A DNA stretch of 64,000 nt from Oxyruncus cristatus (GCA_013399855.1 VXAY01004947.1:163386-227385); one strand, 5' to 3'. Counted from the stretch's first letter, positions 24,160 through 37,900 are shown. The notes: a model not told the origin generated them from the letters alone. A program made the numbers and translations.

Positions 24160-27100
24160 TTGTCCTGCAAAGCCCAAGAAGATAAAAGGGACAGTCAAAA
24201 TGTCAAACACACCAATCAGCTAGATGAGAGAAACTCCTGCAAATCATTTTCTGCTGTGAGGCTTCCCTAAGTATTTTAGTATTTCAGGAGATTAATACCT
24301 GTGACCATAAGCAGATTGAAAAAAAAAAAAATAGGAAGACCATGGCATTTGAAGCATAAGAAACAACACAATAATTGCAGCAAATACAGTGGAAGCACCC
24401 TGGGAGCATCAGCACACATGGGATGAGCAGGCAGGGGACTGGTTCCTTGGGCTTCAACGGGGCAGCTCGTGTAAGGCCCCTGTCGTGGGGACCCAGTGCA
24501 TGAGATGGAACAAATTCATCTGAACAGCTCTTGAGCTAGGCTGAGCTTCCCTCTCCTTTTGAAGTTTCCAAGAATATTTCCAGCCCTTCAGGTAGCTGGG
24601 AGAGGGGGAGCTGACCGTGCCTTCCTGCTAGGCGGTTGGAATAACAAACTCTAGTGGGTACTGCAAGCTGGCACCCGGCCAGCAGACAGGCACAGGCCAA
24701 CACAGAGAAAAGGATTTAATGCACTCACAAAGAATAACTACTGGGGGACAAAAGAGCGCTTGTATTTTTATTCTTTCCTTTTCCTGCTTCCAGGAAACTT
24801 TAAATAGATTGATTAGGGGCATGCATGGGATATCTCTCTAATGAGCCAGTAGAGCAGTTTAATGGTGAGGTGATGCCAGCCTTGGATTCTTTCTTTCTTC
24901 TTGTGTCTTGCTGAATATCAGAGTAGTCATGGTCTTGAGTCTCCTCTCAGGAGAGGAATAGTTCTCCACTTGGTCATCCAGAGGATTCTGGATGGGATCA
25001 CTCCTTGGTGAAGCACCAGACACAGTGCCGAGGTGTCTAAGGCTGCCCATCACTCCCAGGAGGCAAACCAGCAAGGGTGGCTGCTGGCTGCAGTGCAAAT
25101 GTTCCCAGCCAAGCATTAGCTATAGGATTTGCTTCAGTAATTACCTCTACTTTAGTCTTATGACCCAACATGAGGCAAAATGACTCTTGGCCAAATTACA
25201 AGTTGCTGAGAGAGGTCTAGGGCATTCAGGCATGTGTCCTCTACCTGTTGAAGTGTGTTGAAAGCAGGTGGGCAGGTTTTGTTATCCGTTTTTTGCATAT
25301 CTCCCAGAGAACTCAAAGGCTGTAATTATCAATAGGTGCAGGAGTAGGAATGAGTTTCTCGTTCTTTATATTAAGCAAAGACATCCCTGCTTCTGGGACC
25401 AGCAGAGAGTGCTATGAATGCTGGAGACACCACATGATGGAAGGGGATGTTCCCTCTTCTCTGATGTTAGGGGCAAAATCCTTTCTTCTTTCATACACGT
25501 GCAAAATTCAGACCACCATCCATATACCTCTGATAATTAGGGAACCTAAATATTTGGCTCATGGTAACAATTTCATGTCTTCTAACAAGGGGAGCAGTGT
25601 TCCCCTAGGTCCCACTCCCTTTGAGCCGCGCTGCTATGACAGTAATGTGATTGTCACTGCCATGGCATGCTTAACCTTTGCCAAACCAGAGCTGAGGCAT
25701 TAACTCAGATCCTCAACTCACATGTCTTAAAGGGCAACATAACCTGTGCTGCCTCCGCACTGCTGGGCTCACACAGTCTGCAGCTCAGTAATAATGAGCA
25801 CGTAAACGTGACAAGTGTGAGCTGTAACAATGATTGATGCAAAAAGAAAACTAACAAAGGGAAGCTGGAAAACAGCGATGAGGAGGAATTCCTCGGACCG
25901 GTGTCTCCATGGCACCAGCAGCCCCCTGCCCTGACACCAGAAGAGAGGCTACACTTGAATATGGTAGAAAAGATTTCCATGCCACACAATGGAATTCCAA
26001 CGAACAGGACGAGGACTGACGGTGTCTGGAAGTGGTAGTGCCACTGCTACCCGGATAATAGTCTGAATTAGATGATGTGAAAAAAGAAGGAATATATAGA
26101 CAGCCAGCTGCTCAAAGGCTTACTACAACCTTGCTTTTATTGTTCTGCTAAGTTAGAGGTGGGGCATCAGAGGGATTCCTTACATACCACTACTGAGAAA
26201 TTTTAATATGTTCCACGCTGACACAGATAAAAAGGAAATAACAGCTGATCATAGTCAGAGGAGCCTGCAGCATCTCTCTATATGCATGTACAGAACACGG
26301 GCAAAGTGCTTTTGGCTAGGGCATGCACACCAACCTGACCCAGCTAAACCTTCCTCCTGACACTGAGCCGAGTTTCAGCAAAAGGCCTGTCAAGTGGGAA
26401 GTCAGGCGGCAGAAAAAAGAGGTGATATGGGCATGGGTATTCACCCCATCCTGAGACACCAGGACATGCAGAAGGACAGGGGAGCTGAGAGGCCGAACAC
26501 TTAACACTGATGAAAAGAAACACATGTTTACACAAGCGACAGTGATCCGGTGGAACAAGATATCACAGAGGGCAAAAGTTGAGCTGGGCTCAGCAAAAGG
26601 ACCTGTTATGCATGGGAGGGTTACAGTCACAGGGGGTTTTACTTTTGAAGAGTTTTTGGAAGGGTTGTAAACTCTTAGGACGCTGAAGGTTCAGCTGATG
26701 GAGGTAGGGGAAAATCCTTTGCCCCAGCAAGTTACCCTGTAGCTGCTTGCCATGGGGTCTCAATGTCTTCCTTTGATGTGGCCACTCCCAGCCACACTCA
26801 AGAGGTAGATCGCTCAAATAACATGGGTCTGTGGCACAGCCTCATGTAGTCAAACTTTTTTAAAACTCAGGTCTCTCCTCATACTCAGGAGAACATTAGA
26901 GACAGAGGAATTTGTAATACTTATAACACAACTATCAAATATTTATAATTGTAATTACAATAGTGATATTTGGGGGTGAAGGGAGAACTTTTTTTCTTCT
27001 TTCAGTTAAACAAGTAATCCATTAGATTTATTGCGAAAACAAATGTCTTGGTGGCTTCATGCAAGCTCTGTAACATAGACAGTCAACTCCCTTCAAGGTC

Positions 27101-28070
27101 CAAGAACAACCTTGAGCACTTCCTAGTGCATCTGAGAGCAGAGAAGCCAGGAAGGGAACAAAGTCAGCCTCAGGGGAAATGGGGAATGAAGCCAGCTCCA
27201 GGAGGACTGCCTGTCAAATGACTCAAGGCAGGCATCAATGTGAGCTTTCACCTGAGCAAAAGAGACTTCAATCTTGGCAATGCAAGCAGGCAAGAACACG
27301 CAGGTGCTGTCACAAGCCTCAATGGCAGGTGAGGGATTGTTCCAGTGGGACAGGTAGCTTTTGTGGAAGTCAGCCATGCATAAGCAGCTACCTGGAGCAC
27401 TGCTACTGCAAACTGTACACACGACTACCCATAGCATGTATCCTGCTCTGCAAGGGGCAGTCATCAGCATACAGGCATCTGATCAAAACCAGGTGCTGCA
27501 CAATGCCAGGAAACCTACGTGGGACACCTTCAGGTAGAGAAATGAACTTGTAACTAATCATCAGCAGCTCCTGATTATACCCTGTCCCTAAATTAAATTG
27601 CATTTTACTTTGTAGACTTGAAACACCTACTCCTCACACGTTTGCTTTTAACTGGAAAATCTTAAAGCATTGTTTTACAATACCAGTTTTGCAAGTAAGA
27701 TTTCATTATTCCAACAAGAGCATGTCCATGTATGCATAAGCCACATTGGGAACCCCTGATTCAAACTAGTAAGTAATTACTCACCAAATAGTTCTATTTA
27801 AGTCCAGGGAATTATTCATGTGTATAACTACTCACAGATATGAGTAAGATCACACAGCCTGCACAAAAGTGAGCATCATTAGTAATTTAAAAGAAAGGGG
27901 GGGAAAAAAGAAAAAAAAAAAGAGGTCCTGAAATGTAGATATTCTTTTGTTCTTTTGAGGAGGGGCAAACAACAGCACTATGATTATTACATCCACATCT
28001 ATTGACCAAACCAGGCAGCTGGGTTACTTCTATTAGAAAGTAACTTTGCAATAAGGAACTGATTTGATTT

Positions 28071-28152
28071 GTCCCCATTGCTGGTTTCAAATAACCATTT
28101 GCTTTCAAGTGAATTGTCCCCACTACTGGTTTTAAATAATCATTTGCCTGTC
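28071..28152 (+). repeat. 45-bp tandem duplication
   Basis: Two copies starting at 28071 and 28116, each beginning gtcccca and containing 'ctggttt.aaataa.catttgc'. The second copy is partial and has diverged at several positions. It lies in NDP intron 1 about 440 bp from the exon 1 donor. Confidence 0.85.
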
Positions 28153-28590
28153 CTTTTTCAACATTCAGAGTTCCTACCTCCTCAGCCACTGGGACACTTA
28201 CAGAGCTTTAGAAACTCTAAGTAATATTTATCATATAGGAAACATTTTTTCATCCTTCAAGAGCTGCAGAAACCTTAATAGGTTACTTGCCATGCCATCT
28301 GTCTCAAGCAGAAACAAATATGATGTGGTTTTGGGGGGTTATGAGAACACTTTAAGTGAATTTGAGGGGTAGGATAAGAAATCTGCCTGAGAGTCCCACG
28401 AGAGTCAGTCCACACATACACCATCTTGTAAATTCAGAGTTGCCACAAGAAAATTGCCCCCCCAGCACACTCTGCAGCAGTTAGATCTAACTCAGGACTG
28501 AGATTGGTCTTCACATGGTTTATCTTTGTTACTCTGTTATTTGCTACTGGACCCATTCATTTGAACATGCCATAGGATGAATTCACTCAC

Positions 28591-28895
28591 CTGAATTCCG
28601 GCGGGGAAACGGGGCTCTCTTCCTCAGCCGGGCTCCCGCGGGGCAGCCTCCGTTCCCGAGCCTCGCAGTGCCACTACACTGACACTTTGTCGCTGGGCTC
28701 ATAACAGTGGAACTCTTCTTTTGTCCCAACGAAACAGGGAACAGCTACGCTCGTGCCTCTGGCGCTGACACACAGGGAACTGGTCTGCCGAGAACGGAGG
28801 AGAGCCTCCCTCCCTCCTTCAGCTGGCGGTCTGGGGTCCCGCAGCATCCTCCCTGTCAGCTCCCGGCCGCACAGCCACGCCGCATTACGTGTCAC
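28591..28895 (-). other. NDP: predicted non-coding exon 1 of NDP
   Basis: A consensus splice donor (CAG/GTGAGT; GT at 28590-28589) closes a CpG-rich block, and a TATA-like box lies about 30 bp above the proposed start, giving an exon of about 305 nt. The distance to exon 2 (about 10 kb) and the non-coding nature match human NDP organisation. Human exon 1 is known for a (CT)n tract in the leader. Here there is no long CT run on the transcribed strand, only a short GGAGGGAGGGAGG block of opposite sense (28804-28820). The exact start is inferred from the TATA position, and no strong initiator is seen. A different first exon cannot be excluded. Confidence 0.6.
28674..28847 (-). promoter_or_regulatory. 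57-codon upstream ORF in predicted NDP exon 1
   Basis: An ATG at 28847-28845 opens a frame of 57 codons ending at 28674, entirely inside predicted exon 1 and before the splice donor. If the TATA-guided start is right, this ORF precedes norrin in the mRNA. The composition (Arg, Pro, Ser, Gly) simply reflects high G+C, and no domain is recognised. It could be a chance frame. Confidence 0.35.
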
Positions 28896-28916
28896 GCTGA
28901 CGGGGTCGGCTACCTA

Positions 28917-28925
28917 CTAAATATA
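28917..28925 (-). promoter_or_regulatory. TATA-like box of NDP promoter
   Basis: TATATTTAG on the minus strand, flanked by G-rich sequence on its upstream side, about 30 bp above the predicted start of exon 1. The placement fits the donor at 28590 and the CpG-rich exon. The call is from position and motif only. Confidence 0.5.
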
Positions 28926-28977
28926 CCCCTCGGCATTACAGCAAAGGCAAACACCGTGGCTTCCCTCACAGGTTTCA

Positions 28978-28983
28978 GCCAAT
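28978..28983 (+). promoter_or_regulatory. CCAAT box upstream of NDP (inverted)
   Basis: GCCAAT on the plus strand (ATTGGC relative to NDP), about 55 bp above the TATA-like box and about 85 bp from the proposed start. That is the usual range for an NF-Y site, which works in either orientation. Confidence 0.4.
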
Positions 28984-31900
28984 CCAGAGTGCGCGTTAAA
29001 TGTGTCCTAATCCACAACCAGCCCAGCCCATAGGGAAAGCCTCGCAGAAGTTTGGGTAAATAATAATGTGCAAATTAAGAGTGCTCCCGCGAAGCGTGAC
29101 ACACAAAGCTAGAAATAAATGTTGCCTGTTGTTTCGAATTATTCCAAGCACTCCGGCAGATGACTGGCAAGACCACAGCATGTGTAAAGAGTGATAAAAG
29201 TAAACAGTCCAGATTTAAACTAGCTGGCTTGCCTGTGCTCATAGAGCCCTATTGTAGTGGGACAAAGAGGGTGCTGGCGATACCAGCGCTCGCTCCATGA
29301 ATTCAGGGCAGAGTCCAGCCTGTCCATTCACTCCAAAGACATACAGACAGGAGCAGCACAGAGCTGCAGGCAGGAGCCCGGCATGCTCACAAGAATTGAT
29401 GTTTAACCAAGCTGCTCAAAAGCAACCTGGGCTACCTATTTGACTGCTTACAGGCATCCTTTGGACAAGAGATAAAGCTACAAGGATAAGAAGGAGAGAC
29501 AGGTACTAGAGCTGTGTCGATTCCATTTAAACACACTAGAGTTTGAAGAATGGTGCAAGGACAACATGTATGTCAGAGAAAGACAGTAAGCACTCACTTT
29601 AAGTCCATGTAATACCCAAAATCTGCAGGAATCTCTAATTTGTGTGCTTACCTTTGGTAAATGCACTGCTCCTTCCTCCCCTTGAACTCTTCAGAGAGCT
29701 AAAAAGAGGTCCTGTTACTTCCAAATGCTTTTGTTCTTCTGTCCCTCTGTCACATGGCTTGCCTTTTATATTTGCAACACACAAAAGTTAGGGCTGTTGT
29801 TTAAGAGAGAGAGGGGGAGAGAGAGGGAGAGAGAGGGAATGTCAAATGGAAAAGTGCCATTGCAGTCATATATCAATCAGGGCAGCAGCAGCAGCAGCTC
29901 ACTGGCAAATGGGAATTCCACAGAAATGTGAAGCTCTTGTTATCTGAGAAATCACAAAACACCACCAGCCAAGCTCCCCTCTGCAGGGACTTATTATTGG
30001 CAAGCCAGGAAATAGAAGGAAATGTTGGCGCTTTTTTAATTGTTGTTATTGTTTCGGATCTGGAGATACGTACACTGTGGTATATGCAAGCCAGTGGAAC
30101 ATAAATCCTGAATCAAATTCCTTCCTAAACAAATGCAGTGTGTGCAGGATAAAGCAAAGCCCTGAGAAGCAAGGTAACAGAGCTAATTGAAGGATCTGAC
30201 AGTAATGATTTAAATAATTTGGTAACTGCACTGCGAAAATATCCGTAGAAAAACTACCTTTTTCCTGGATTACTCATTAATCTCTTTTTTTTCTCTGACA
30301 AGTTTTTCTTAGATTTTTTTTTTAACTGTGACTGATCTCAGATATTCTGAACTCAAGCTGTGCTGTTTCACTACAGTTGGTCACCTAAATCGTCTGACAT
30401 TCCCTGGCTCTCCAGTTGGGCAGAGAAGTATTTTCTATATAAAATTCCACTGCTTCAGACAACCTGCCCTGAAATCCTGAAGTTTCTCTCAAACAAATTC
30501 AGAAGTTTGCTCACAGAAGAAAACATTGTCTTTCTGCTTTACAAACCTTCTTCTGAAGAATTCCAATTTAGGAAAAAAAAAAAATCCTTCAAATCTTTTA
30601 TAAAAATATTGTGGTTTATGCAAGAAAAAAAATATAATTCCTTGAGGGACTGAAGAAAGAAGCCATCCACTGGACAACCCCATTTACCACAAGCACATCA
30701 CAGCTCTGGATGCTACTCTACTTCCACAGGGGAGGGCATTTCACTTCCCTGTGGAGTTGCCCCTAGTCATCCTGCGGCGTTACAGGAAGTACAGACCTAA
30801 GCTGGTTAATTAAAAAATAGGCAACATAGCTGGCCATTCACAGGCTGAATCTGTTCAGAGACACTGGCCAGCAGATGGACGGGGTCCTGTGTCAATTGTG
30901 TTTGAACTCTAAAGGAGAGTCGGTGTTTGATGGATGATGTTATCAGCTAAATGTCTTATGTGGTATAAGATCAAAGAACAGATGGAAATTATGCCTTAAA
31001 AATAGAATAATCTAAAAGGGGAATGGCCTGTAGTTGAGTAGGCAGCATGGAAACAATAAAGGAGACTTTCTTTGGCTTGCTTTGTTGCACAGCCGGGTTT
31101 GACTGGTGGGATAAACAAATGACCCACTTAGGACTGAGATTCTTGGGATGTGAGTTTTGCTGCACTTTTTTTCCCTCATATTCCATGTTTACATTGTTTT
31201 GCCTCTTAAGTCAACCTTAGGTTTCTCTCACCAACCATGTGTGTCCCAGCTCTCTGCTTCCTCTCAGGTGCCACCACAGTGACCCAGGGTGGGTGGTGGC
31301 AGAGCTCACCAGCATCTTTGCCTCGCTGTAACTGCAGGATGAAACAGCACTGATACCCTGGCACTAAACTTACCTTAGACAGACTACACACAGCAATCTT
31401 TTTTAATTTAGCCAACACCCTCCTTTAAAATGAAGGCTGTTGGCCCTTTCGTCATTGTACTGCTGGGTTGTCTCTCTTTTTCCACAGGCAAGAAAGTGAT
31501 TTAGTCATTCCAGTTATTTCCACTAAGGACCTCCCATGTGCAAGGCCTTGCTAAGTAGCTCCTGCATGAAATCCTCCGGGAGACAGTAGACATCCTACTC
31601 ATGGACCTTACTGAAAATGTTGCTTTAGATTTTCTTACTGGTACAGCTTAGGTTTCTTATCTTTGTGTCATCTACAGGTAACAATACCTGTATTAATTTC
31701 TGTTGGGTGCTAAGCATACTTTACATACTCAACAAATAGCAATAATACCTCAAACAGTGGCATTTTTGAGTGCTGAGCATTTTGCTACCAAAACATAAAT
31801 TCCTAAGGCAGGAAAACAAGCAAAATATTTCAAAAAATTTTAAGTGACTTTAATTTTTTTTATCTCCAACTTCCAGACCCTGTTTGGCAGCCAGTAGAAG

Positions 31901-34900
31901 TTAATCAGCAATTAATTGACTGCACAGGCTGGTGACTTATAAACTGACACTCTCATTTGTGGCCTTCTGAGTGAACTTGCGCAGGATCACAGGCACAAAA
32001 GTAGAAACATCGAATGTAGCCTCCCCCCACCTCAAGAACATTATGGCCCATAACTTTTTCATAGCTGTTCATAAATCTTCAGCCTCTCTCAACTTCTGTG
32101 ACTTAATCCCACCCATAAAACCAGTCATTTTGAAGAAACAAATAAAAGCGGAAAGCACAGGAGCTCAGAGCTCAGTTTTCAGAGACGATTAGACATCTGA
32201 GATGACCTCAGATATTAGATGATATTTCCAGAAGATTTAAGGTGTCTGCTCCTATCAGTTCTGATCTGAGTTCCCTTCAGAGGGAGTTCATCTCACTTTA
32301 AAGTAGTTGCCTGAAAACAAAGTTTAGGCTCTTCCAGCAGCAAATGTAGCGTTTCTATCCTGAATTACTTCCAGTATAAGCCCATTTCAGATTGTCATCA
32401 CTTGCAACTTTTGTCTCTGTGAACAACCACAAATATTCTGCTGACTCAGTTGAGCTAAATATCAATTTTTTTAAGTAGGGAAAACCATGTGAGATAAATC
32501 CTTCCCTCAAGGACTCAGTCTGTAATTTTGAAGAGATGGAGATCCCAGGCTGCATGGAGTTCTACCAATCTCCCTGCTTCAGTCCCCATAAATTACATTG
32601 GAGACCTGCAACCCTCATTTGCAGATTTCCTTATTCCACCACAGTATGACCTACAAGACCTCATGTTTGTCCTCAGAAAAGCATTGTACTACCACTACCT
32701 GCAATTCAGTGGGATCCAATTGTTTGCCCTGCTGGCATCACCAAGCTCAGTGTTGCTTCCTCAAAGGAGCAGGATTTCATGTCTCCATCATGCACGTGTT
32801 GTGAAATGCATTCACACTTGTGCAGCAAAATCAATATGTCGTTTTCATCTGAAGGATTTTACAGTGCTGCCACTTTGTAGTCTTCCCCGGGCAATTTTTA
32901 CATTCTGAGATAGTGGATAACAGACCTCCATGTCCTCAAATGTGCTGTCATTGGTATTTGTGCTGGCTTGGTGTTTGTGCTGGTTGTGCCTGCAAAGATC
33001 ATGAAAGGAGTACACATGCAAGAACAATTTTTAAATGTAGATACATACTCATGCACAGACTATTGCTGCAAGCAGTTAGAGGGAGTAGGATGCATTGGAA
33101 TGCAGTTCAGGGAAGGACAATGCTTTGTTCCATTACTGAATTGGTGAAGGGTGTTTTATATTTGGGGGTTGGCCATCAGTATTCTTTTCATAGTTTGGAA
33201 TGTAGGAGGAACTGAAAGTATTGTATTGACAGTCTACAGCAATAAGCAATGTAATACTTATATAATGAATATAAACCTCATGCAGATAAGAGGCACACAG
33301 AATTCTTAGAGGAATTATTTTCTATCATTTTAATAATAATAACAAAATATTAGCCAAATAATTTTCCCAATAAATAAAATTCACACACCTACATAAGGCA
33401 ATGCAGGACCAGGTGACACAAAAGTCTGTTTAGGTACTCAACTTTTTCTCATCTCTTCTTTCTCCCCATGCTGCTTTATTCAGATTCGTTACACAAAGAT
33501 ATTTAAATACCAAAACACATATATTCTTCAGTAACCTGAATGTGACACTTCTTTCAACGTTTATATGTATCAATGAATGTGAGTTGTTAAGAAACCGTAC
33601 CTGGACATGTTTGTTTGGTTGTTTGCACACACAGAGTTATTGCAGCAAGGCTCCCTTCATCTAGGGAACAAGGCTGCTATGGAAAAGACTGTGAAAAGTG
33701 GTGAAAGACTGAATTATTTGCCTATTCATTTTACGACAGAAGTCCGAAAGACATACTGCCTGTGGACAATAGCCTGTAGGTTGACTTGAAAATGTGACTC
33801 TCCCACAAATTTTTCAACTCCTTTTAAAGCCCCTACAAGATTGCTGGCTGAGCAAGGGTCAGCACACCCTCACTGGACAGCAAGAACATGCTGTGCCTCC
33901 TCAGACTGCCAAAGTGTGGGTTCTTTGGTTTCCCTCTCCAGGACAACAATAAGATGCAATACTTCCGCCTAAGCACCGCAGTTTCTTACATTTCCAAGAA
34001 ATTGCCCAGAAATTTAATTTTTTTGAGACCTCAGCCTTGCCGTTACAATTGGCTGAATTTGGGCATCTCGTTGAAAAACTAAAGGGAGACACTAACATCA
34101 GGGCAGAGAGACAAAAAGGCAATGCAATCCTATGAGAAAAGCATAAATAAGAGAGTAAAGATACCTCTTTTCTGCCTTCAGGCTGCTGGCAGGTAGCGTC
34201 TTTCTTCTAGAAGAGACTGAGGCCACCACGATCCCTATTCCCATCACCTTTGGAACGACTGGTTGCACCTCTCTGGTGTCCTTTGTCACTACTTTATACC
34301 CAATAGAGACAGAGAAAAGTAACTGTGTTTCCCTGAATTTCAGCAACATGAATCAGGCTCTTGGGAGATTCATCCACCCTCCCTGAAGGCAGCTTTCTCA
34401 GTCTCAGCTGGGCTCCTCTTATTGTTGGTGGAAACCACAAACAGGTAGTGCCTGAAGGGCTGTTCACTTGCTTATGATAGGATGAGGTGGAACTGCCTTT
34501 TGATAGTATCTATTTATCTCTATTAATAACAAAGGCAGCCAAGAGTGACTGGTTCAGATTTAGTCATCCAGCTGTTGAATGCCTTGGTTAGGGCAGATGA
34601 ATTCCACCTTTAAGGTTGTTCCAAATTATCTTATAAGCATATGTGGCAGATACTTAACATACAAAGTAACTATAGTTGCTCATGGGTCAATGTTAAATAT
34701 CTCACTTTGTTTACCAAGGCTGCAGGGAAAGTTTTGCATCAAACAGTGTGGGATAATGACACTTGATGTGCAGTGTGCAGTTTGCAGCATATATCTTCAA
34801 TCTGATAGGGGTAGAAAGAGTCTCTCTTTGAAAGCTTGTAATATGTCAGATGGTTAGCTGAGTGTCAAAGACCAGTTAGGATGTGTCCTACAGGATCCCC

Positions 34901-37900
34901 AAGCCAGAAAGCAAGGCTGTATTAACCCCAGTCTCTTGTAGAAAGGAGTTGCAGTCATGTCCCTCAGGTCTGCAATGTGGAATTGAAGCAATTTCTCCCG
35001 CACTTCTCCAGTATTTGCATCTGCACCTCCCCGTGTGGGTGATACACTGTTCTTCTTGGGCATTAACATCGGTCTCTCTACCCCGCCATCCCAACCCACA
35101 AGCAACAACATTTCTGCTGTTTCCTGCAGCATGGGAAGTGTTCCTCAAGAGGTCAGAGTTTGCCAGAAAGTCCTAAACAGTGTCCAGTGGCACAACTGGC
35201 GGTTTTGCCTGAATACGAACTGTTGGTTAATGATTCTAAACGTGGGCTGAAGCATTTTATCTCAGCAAGGGTCAGATCCTGAGGGCTTCCTTGTAGCTTG
35301 CATGTCACTGAGCATCAAACTGTAGCTTCATTTCTAGGATGGTTTGCATTAGAGAGAAAAAAAAAACTAACTAACGTGGCAGGAGTACCTGCACTTAATT
35401 GAAAGAAAGTATAATTTCCTTCCTCAGGTTAGGATTGTGATTTGAACAACATTTCCATAATGACAAAAAACTTCCCATAAATTCGCTTAGAGCTGCAAAA
35501 ATGACCTGGCAAGGTACAGTCAGCTACTAATAAAGGCAACCTTATTTTATTGCAGTCTCCTGCCAATACCCACACAATATGATTTTCTTGCAGTCAAAAC
35601 GCAATAAGCGAAGTGGAGAAGACATTTTTCTATTCTATTTACTGCAAAAAAACTAGAATCGAATACTTTGTCTATGACACAGGTTTGTGAGGCCACTCCC
35701 TGTGCAACACCTCATGTTTTAAAAGGAAGCATTAGATGGAAGTCAGTCTCAGCTAACCAATCTGGGTTAAAACTGCAGGGCAGGTTGGCGTATGGGAAGC
35801 TGCTGAGAAGAAATGCCAGTTGGAGCAGGAAATCGGTGATTCATAATTGACATTAACTCCAGTCACCGTCCAATGTGCATGCTGTACTTCATGTGAAATT
35901 ATAATAAGCAAAGGAAGGCCATTCCCTTGAGCAAGTTCAAGTTAATGTTTAGGAAACCATTTAAGTCATTATTAGGACAAAAGTCATTACGTTGTAGTGG
36001 TCAGATGCTTAGACTGCACCCTCAGCTGCAAAACCTGTGCATTTTAATACCTCTTTGCAAGGAGCTCTTTAGACATGTGCTAATTTTGGCCAATTCACTG
36101 AAATCCCAGCTTCACCAATGTCCCCAGACAAATCTCCCACCCAGTAGACAGAGCCAGAAGCAAGTGCTTTTTCAGCACTCCCTGTGGGCAGCTGTCTAAT
36201 TGCACTGAAATCCATGCTGGTCTCAAGTTCTATGCACGCAAGTCCCTTCAAACCTCAGAGGAACTCCTGGAGATGCAGCAGTAGGTGGGAGCAGAGTCAC
36301 AGGAACATTCCCACACACTGCTGCATTTGGGCCTTGGCTTCAGTGCAGTACCCTGCCTGTCCTGGCAGATGCCAAACTTGCAGAAGGCAACTTGCTGCTG
36401 TTCAGACTATAGAATGAGACAGTCCAGGGGCTGGGTTCTCACCTAATGAGAGTCAGCAGTGCTCTGGGGCTTTTGCTGTGACCTGTGACCTTGCACCAGG
36501 GGCATATTTGGTGCCACCTCTGCCTGGTCCTTAACAGCTGGATGCTTTGCAGTTGTTCTCCACAGCAGAGATGAAGCTCACTGAAGTTCCTCAGAGTACT
36601 GCCCTTTATTCAGTCCAAATGGACATATGGACTTAATTATTCTACCATACTATAAGCCTGGAATAAGGAATTAAATAGATCTTGTTATGGATTTGGATGT
36701 GAGTAAAGTTTTGGCATCTTATGCAATTTTTTATGATTTTTTTTTTTTCAAATAGAAGCAGAAACATCTTTCTAATATAGAGTATGCCTTAAGCTGCAAG
36801 TGTAAATCAGACAGACTTCGTGTACAGTATCCCTGAGCTTGAGAAAAGCACTTTAAACCACTGCCTCATTACCACCTTTACAAAAGAGGGGTTTGGATTC
36901 CTCTCTACAAGGAGAGACACTCTGCAGCCCCAGTGCTGTGCGTGACCAAGGACCCCATAAGAAAAGCCAGTCACTCTCCATAGCTGGTCAAGTTCCTGGG
37001 ACCCTGCTGACTCCAGAGGGATGCTCAGGGCACAGGGGGGTGACAGGTCATGGAAAGCCAAGGCATTTGCTGTCCTTGGCCTTTGCTTGGCCTGTGATAA
37101 GCAAAACAACAGCAGGATTTTTTGTATAGTAAGGACAGCAGCACACAGCCTCAGGAGCAACACAGATTAAGAAAACATTCTTAGTGTAAGACCAGAGGTG
37201 GCAAAAGTCCTGACAGAACTGAAACACGCTGGAGTTGAAGAGGACACTGGAAGAGGGTATAAATGGTGGTGTACTGAGAGTGGGCACAGTAAGGATAACA
37301 GCAAAAGGATGACAGCAAAAGGCAGCAGAGGCAGGAGAAAGATCCTTTTCTTGGTGACTCCAAATAATCTTCAGTTCTGCTGGGCAAAGAAACCATTGTA
37401 GAGATGTGAGTCTTGTACTTCACCTGAAAACTAAAAAGATAAATAAGAGATTATCAAATAGAGGCTAAAAAGGGAAAGTTTGCCCTCACTTAGCAGAGCT
37501 GAGTATACAGCACAGCTTCAGGAGCTTCCGGAGCAGACCCTTGGCAAGAGTATTCCTTGGAATTACTGCCTGGGGCAGAGCCTACAGGCTACTGCAGGAA
37601 GCAGAATTAACTCCAGAATAAGGAATTAGGATTTCCCAAGCAAAGACAGTCAATCAGAATTGGGTGAGGCTGATGTAAGGATGTACAGAGACTATGAAAA
37701 CCACCCTGAGGCTGAAGGGCAAGGCCAGTCTACTGCACTGCCCTGGGAGACACTGAAAGACCACATATTATGCACATACCTTGGTAAGGCACAGCTGTGC
37801 CCAGCATTTGGGAAGAGATGGAAGAATCACAGTGGATTACCTCGTCTGGGAAAGAATCTACATGAACCTATGGAGCACAGCACGGGTGAGGAGGATGGTG

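Larger units (their letters stand above)
18652..28590 (-). other. NDP intron 1
   Basis: The intron runs from the GTGAGT donor at 28590 to the pyrimidine-rich acceptor near 18652. It holds a (TG)n run (22833-22854), a tRNA-Ile/CR1 SINE (about 24021-24159) and a 45-bp tandem duplication near its 5' end (28071-28152). No coding exon is recognised inside it. Confidence 0.6.
10630..28895 (-). other. NDP: NDP (norrin) gene, whole transcription unit (predicted)
   Basis: The gene is read from high to low coordinates: non-coding exon 1 (28591 to about 28895), intron 1 (about 9.9 kb), exon 2 (18251 to about 18651), intron 2 (6.8 kb), and exon 3 (11438 down to about 10630). Seen: two coding exons that join in frame to a 133-residue product, a GTAAGG donor after exon 2, a CTAAC branch-like motif and AG acceptor before exon 3, and a CAG/GTGAGT donor after exon 1. 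Known: human NDP also has three exons, with a non-coding first exon and the coding join after residue 58, as here. Inferred: the transcript ends, namely a TATA-guided start near 28895 and cleavage near 10630. The coding part is certain. The exon 1 assignment and both ends need RNA evidence. Confidence 0.85.
28591..28905. promoter_or_regulatory. CpG-island-like patch at NDP promoter
   Basis: About 25 CpG dinucleotides occur in roughly 315 bp, while the flanking kilobases are A+T-rich and CpG-poor. This is the densest CpG patch I noticed in the window and coincides with predicted exon 1. Confidence 0.6.

Noticed and set aside
32528..32908. 126-codon plus-strand frame
   Set aside because: No recognised family; another frame is also open in the same stretch; no splice or promoter context.
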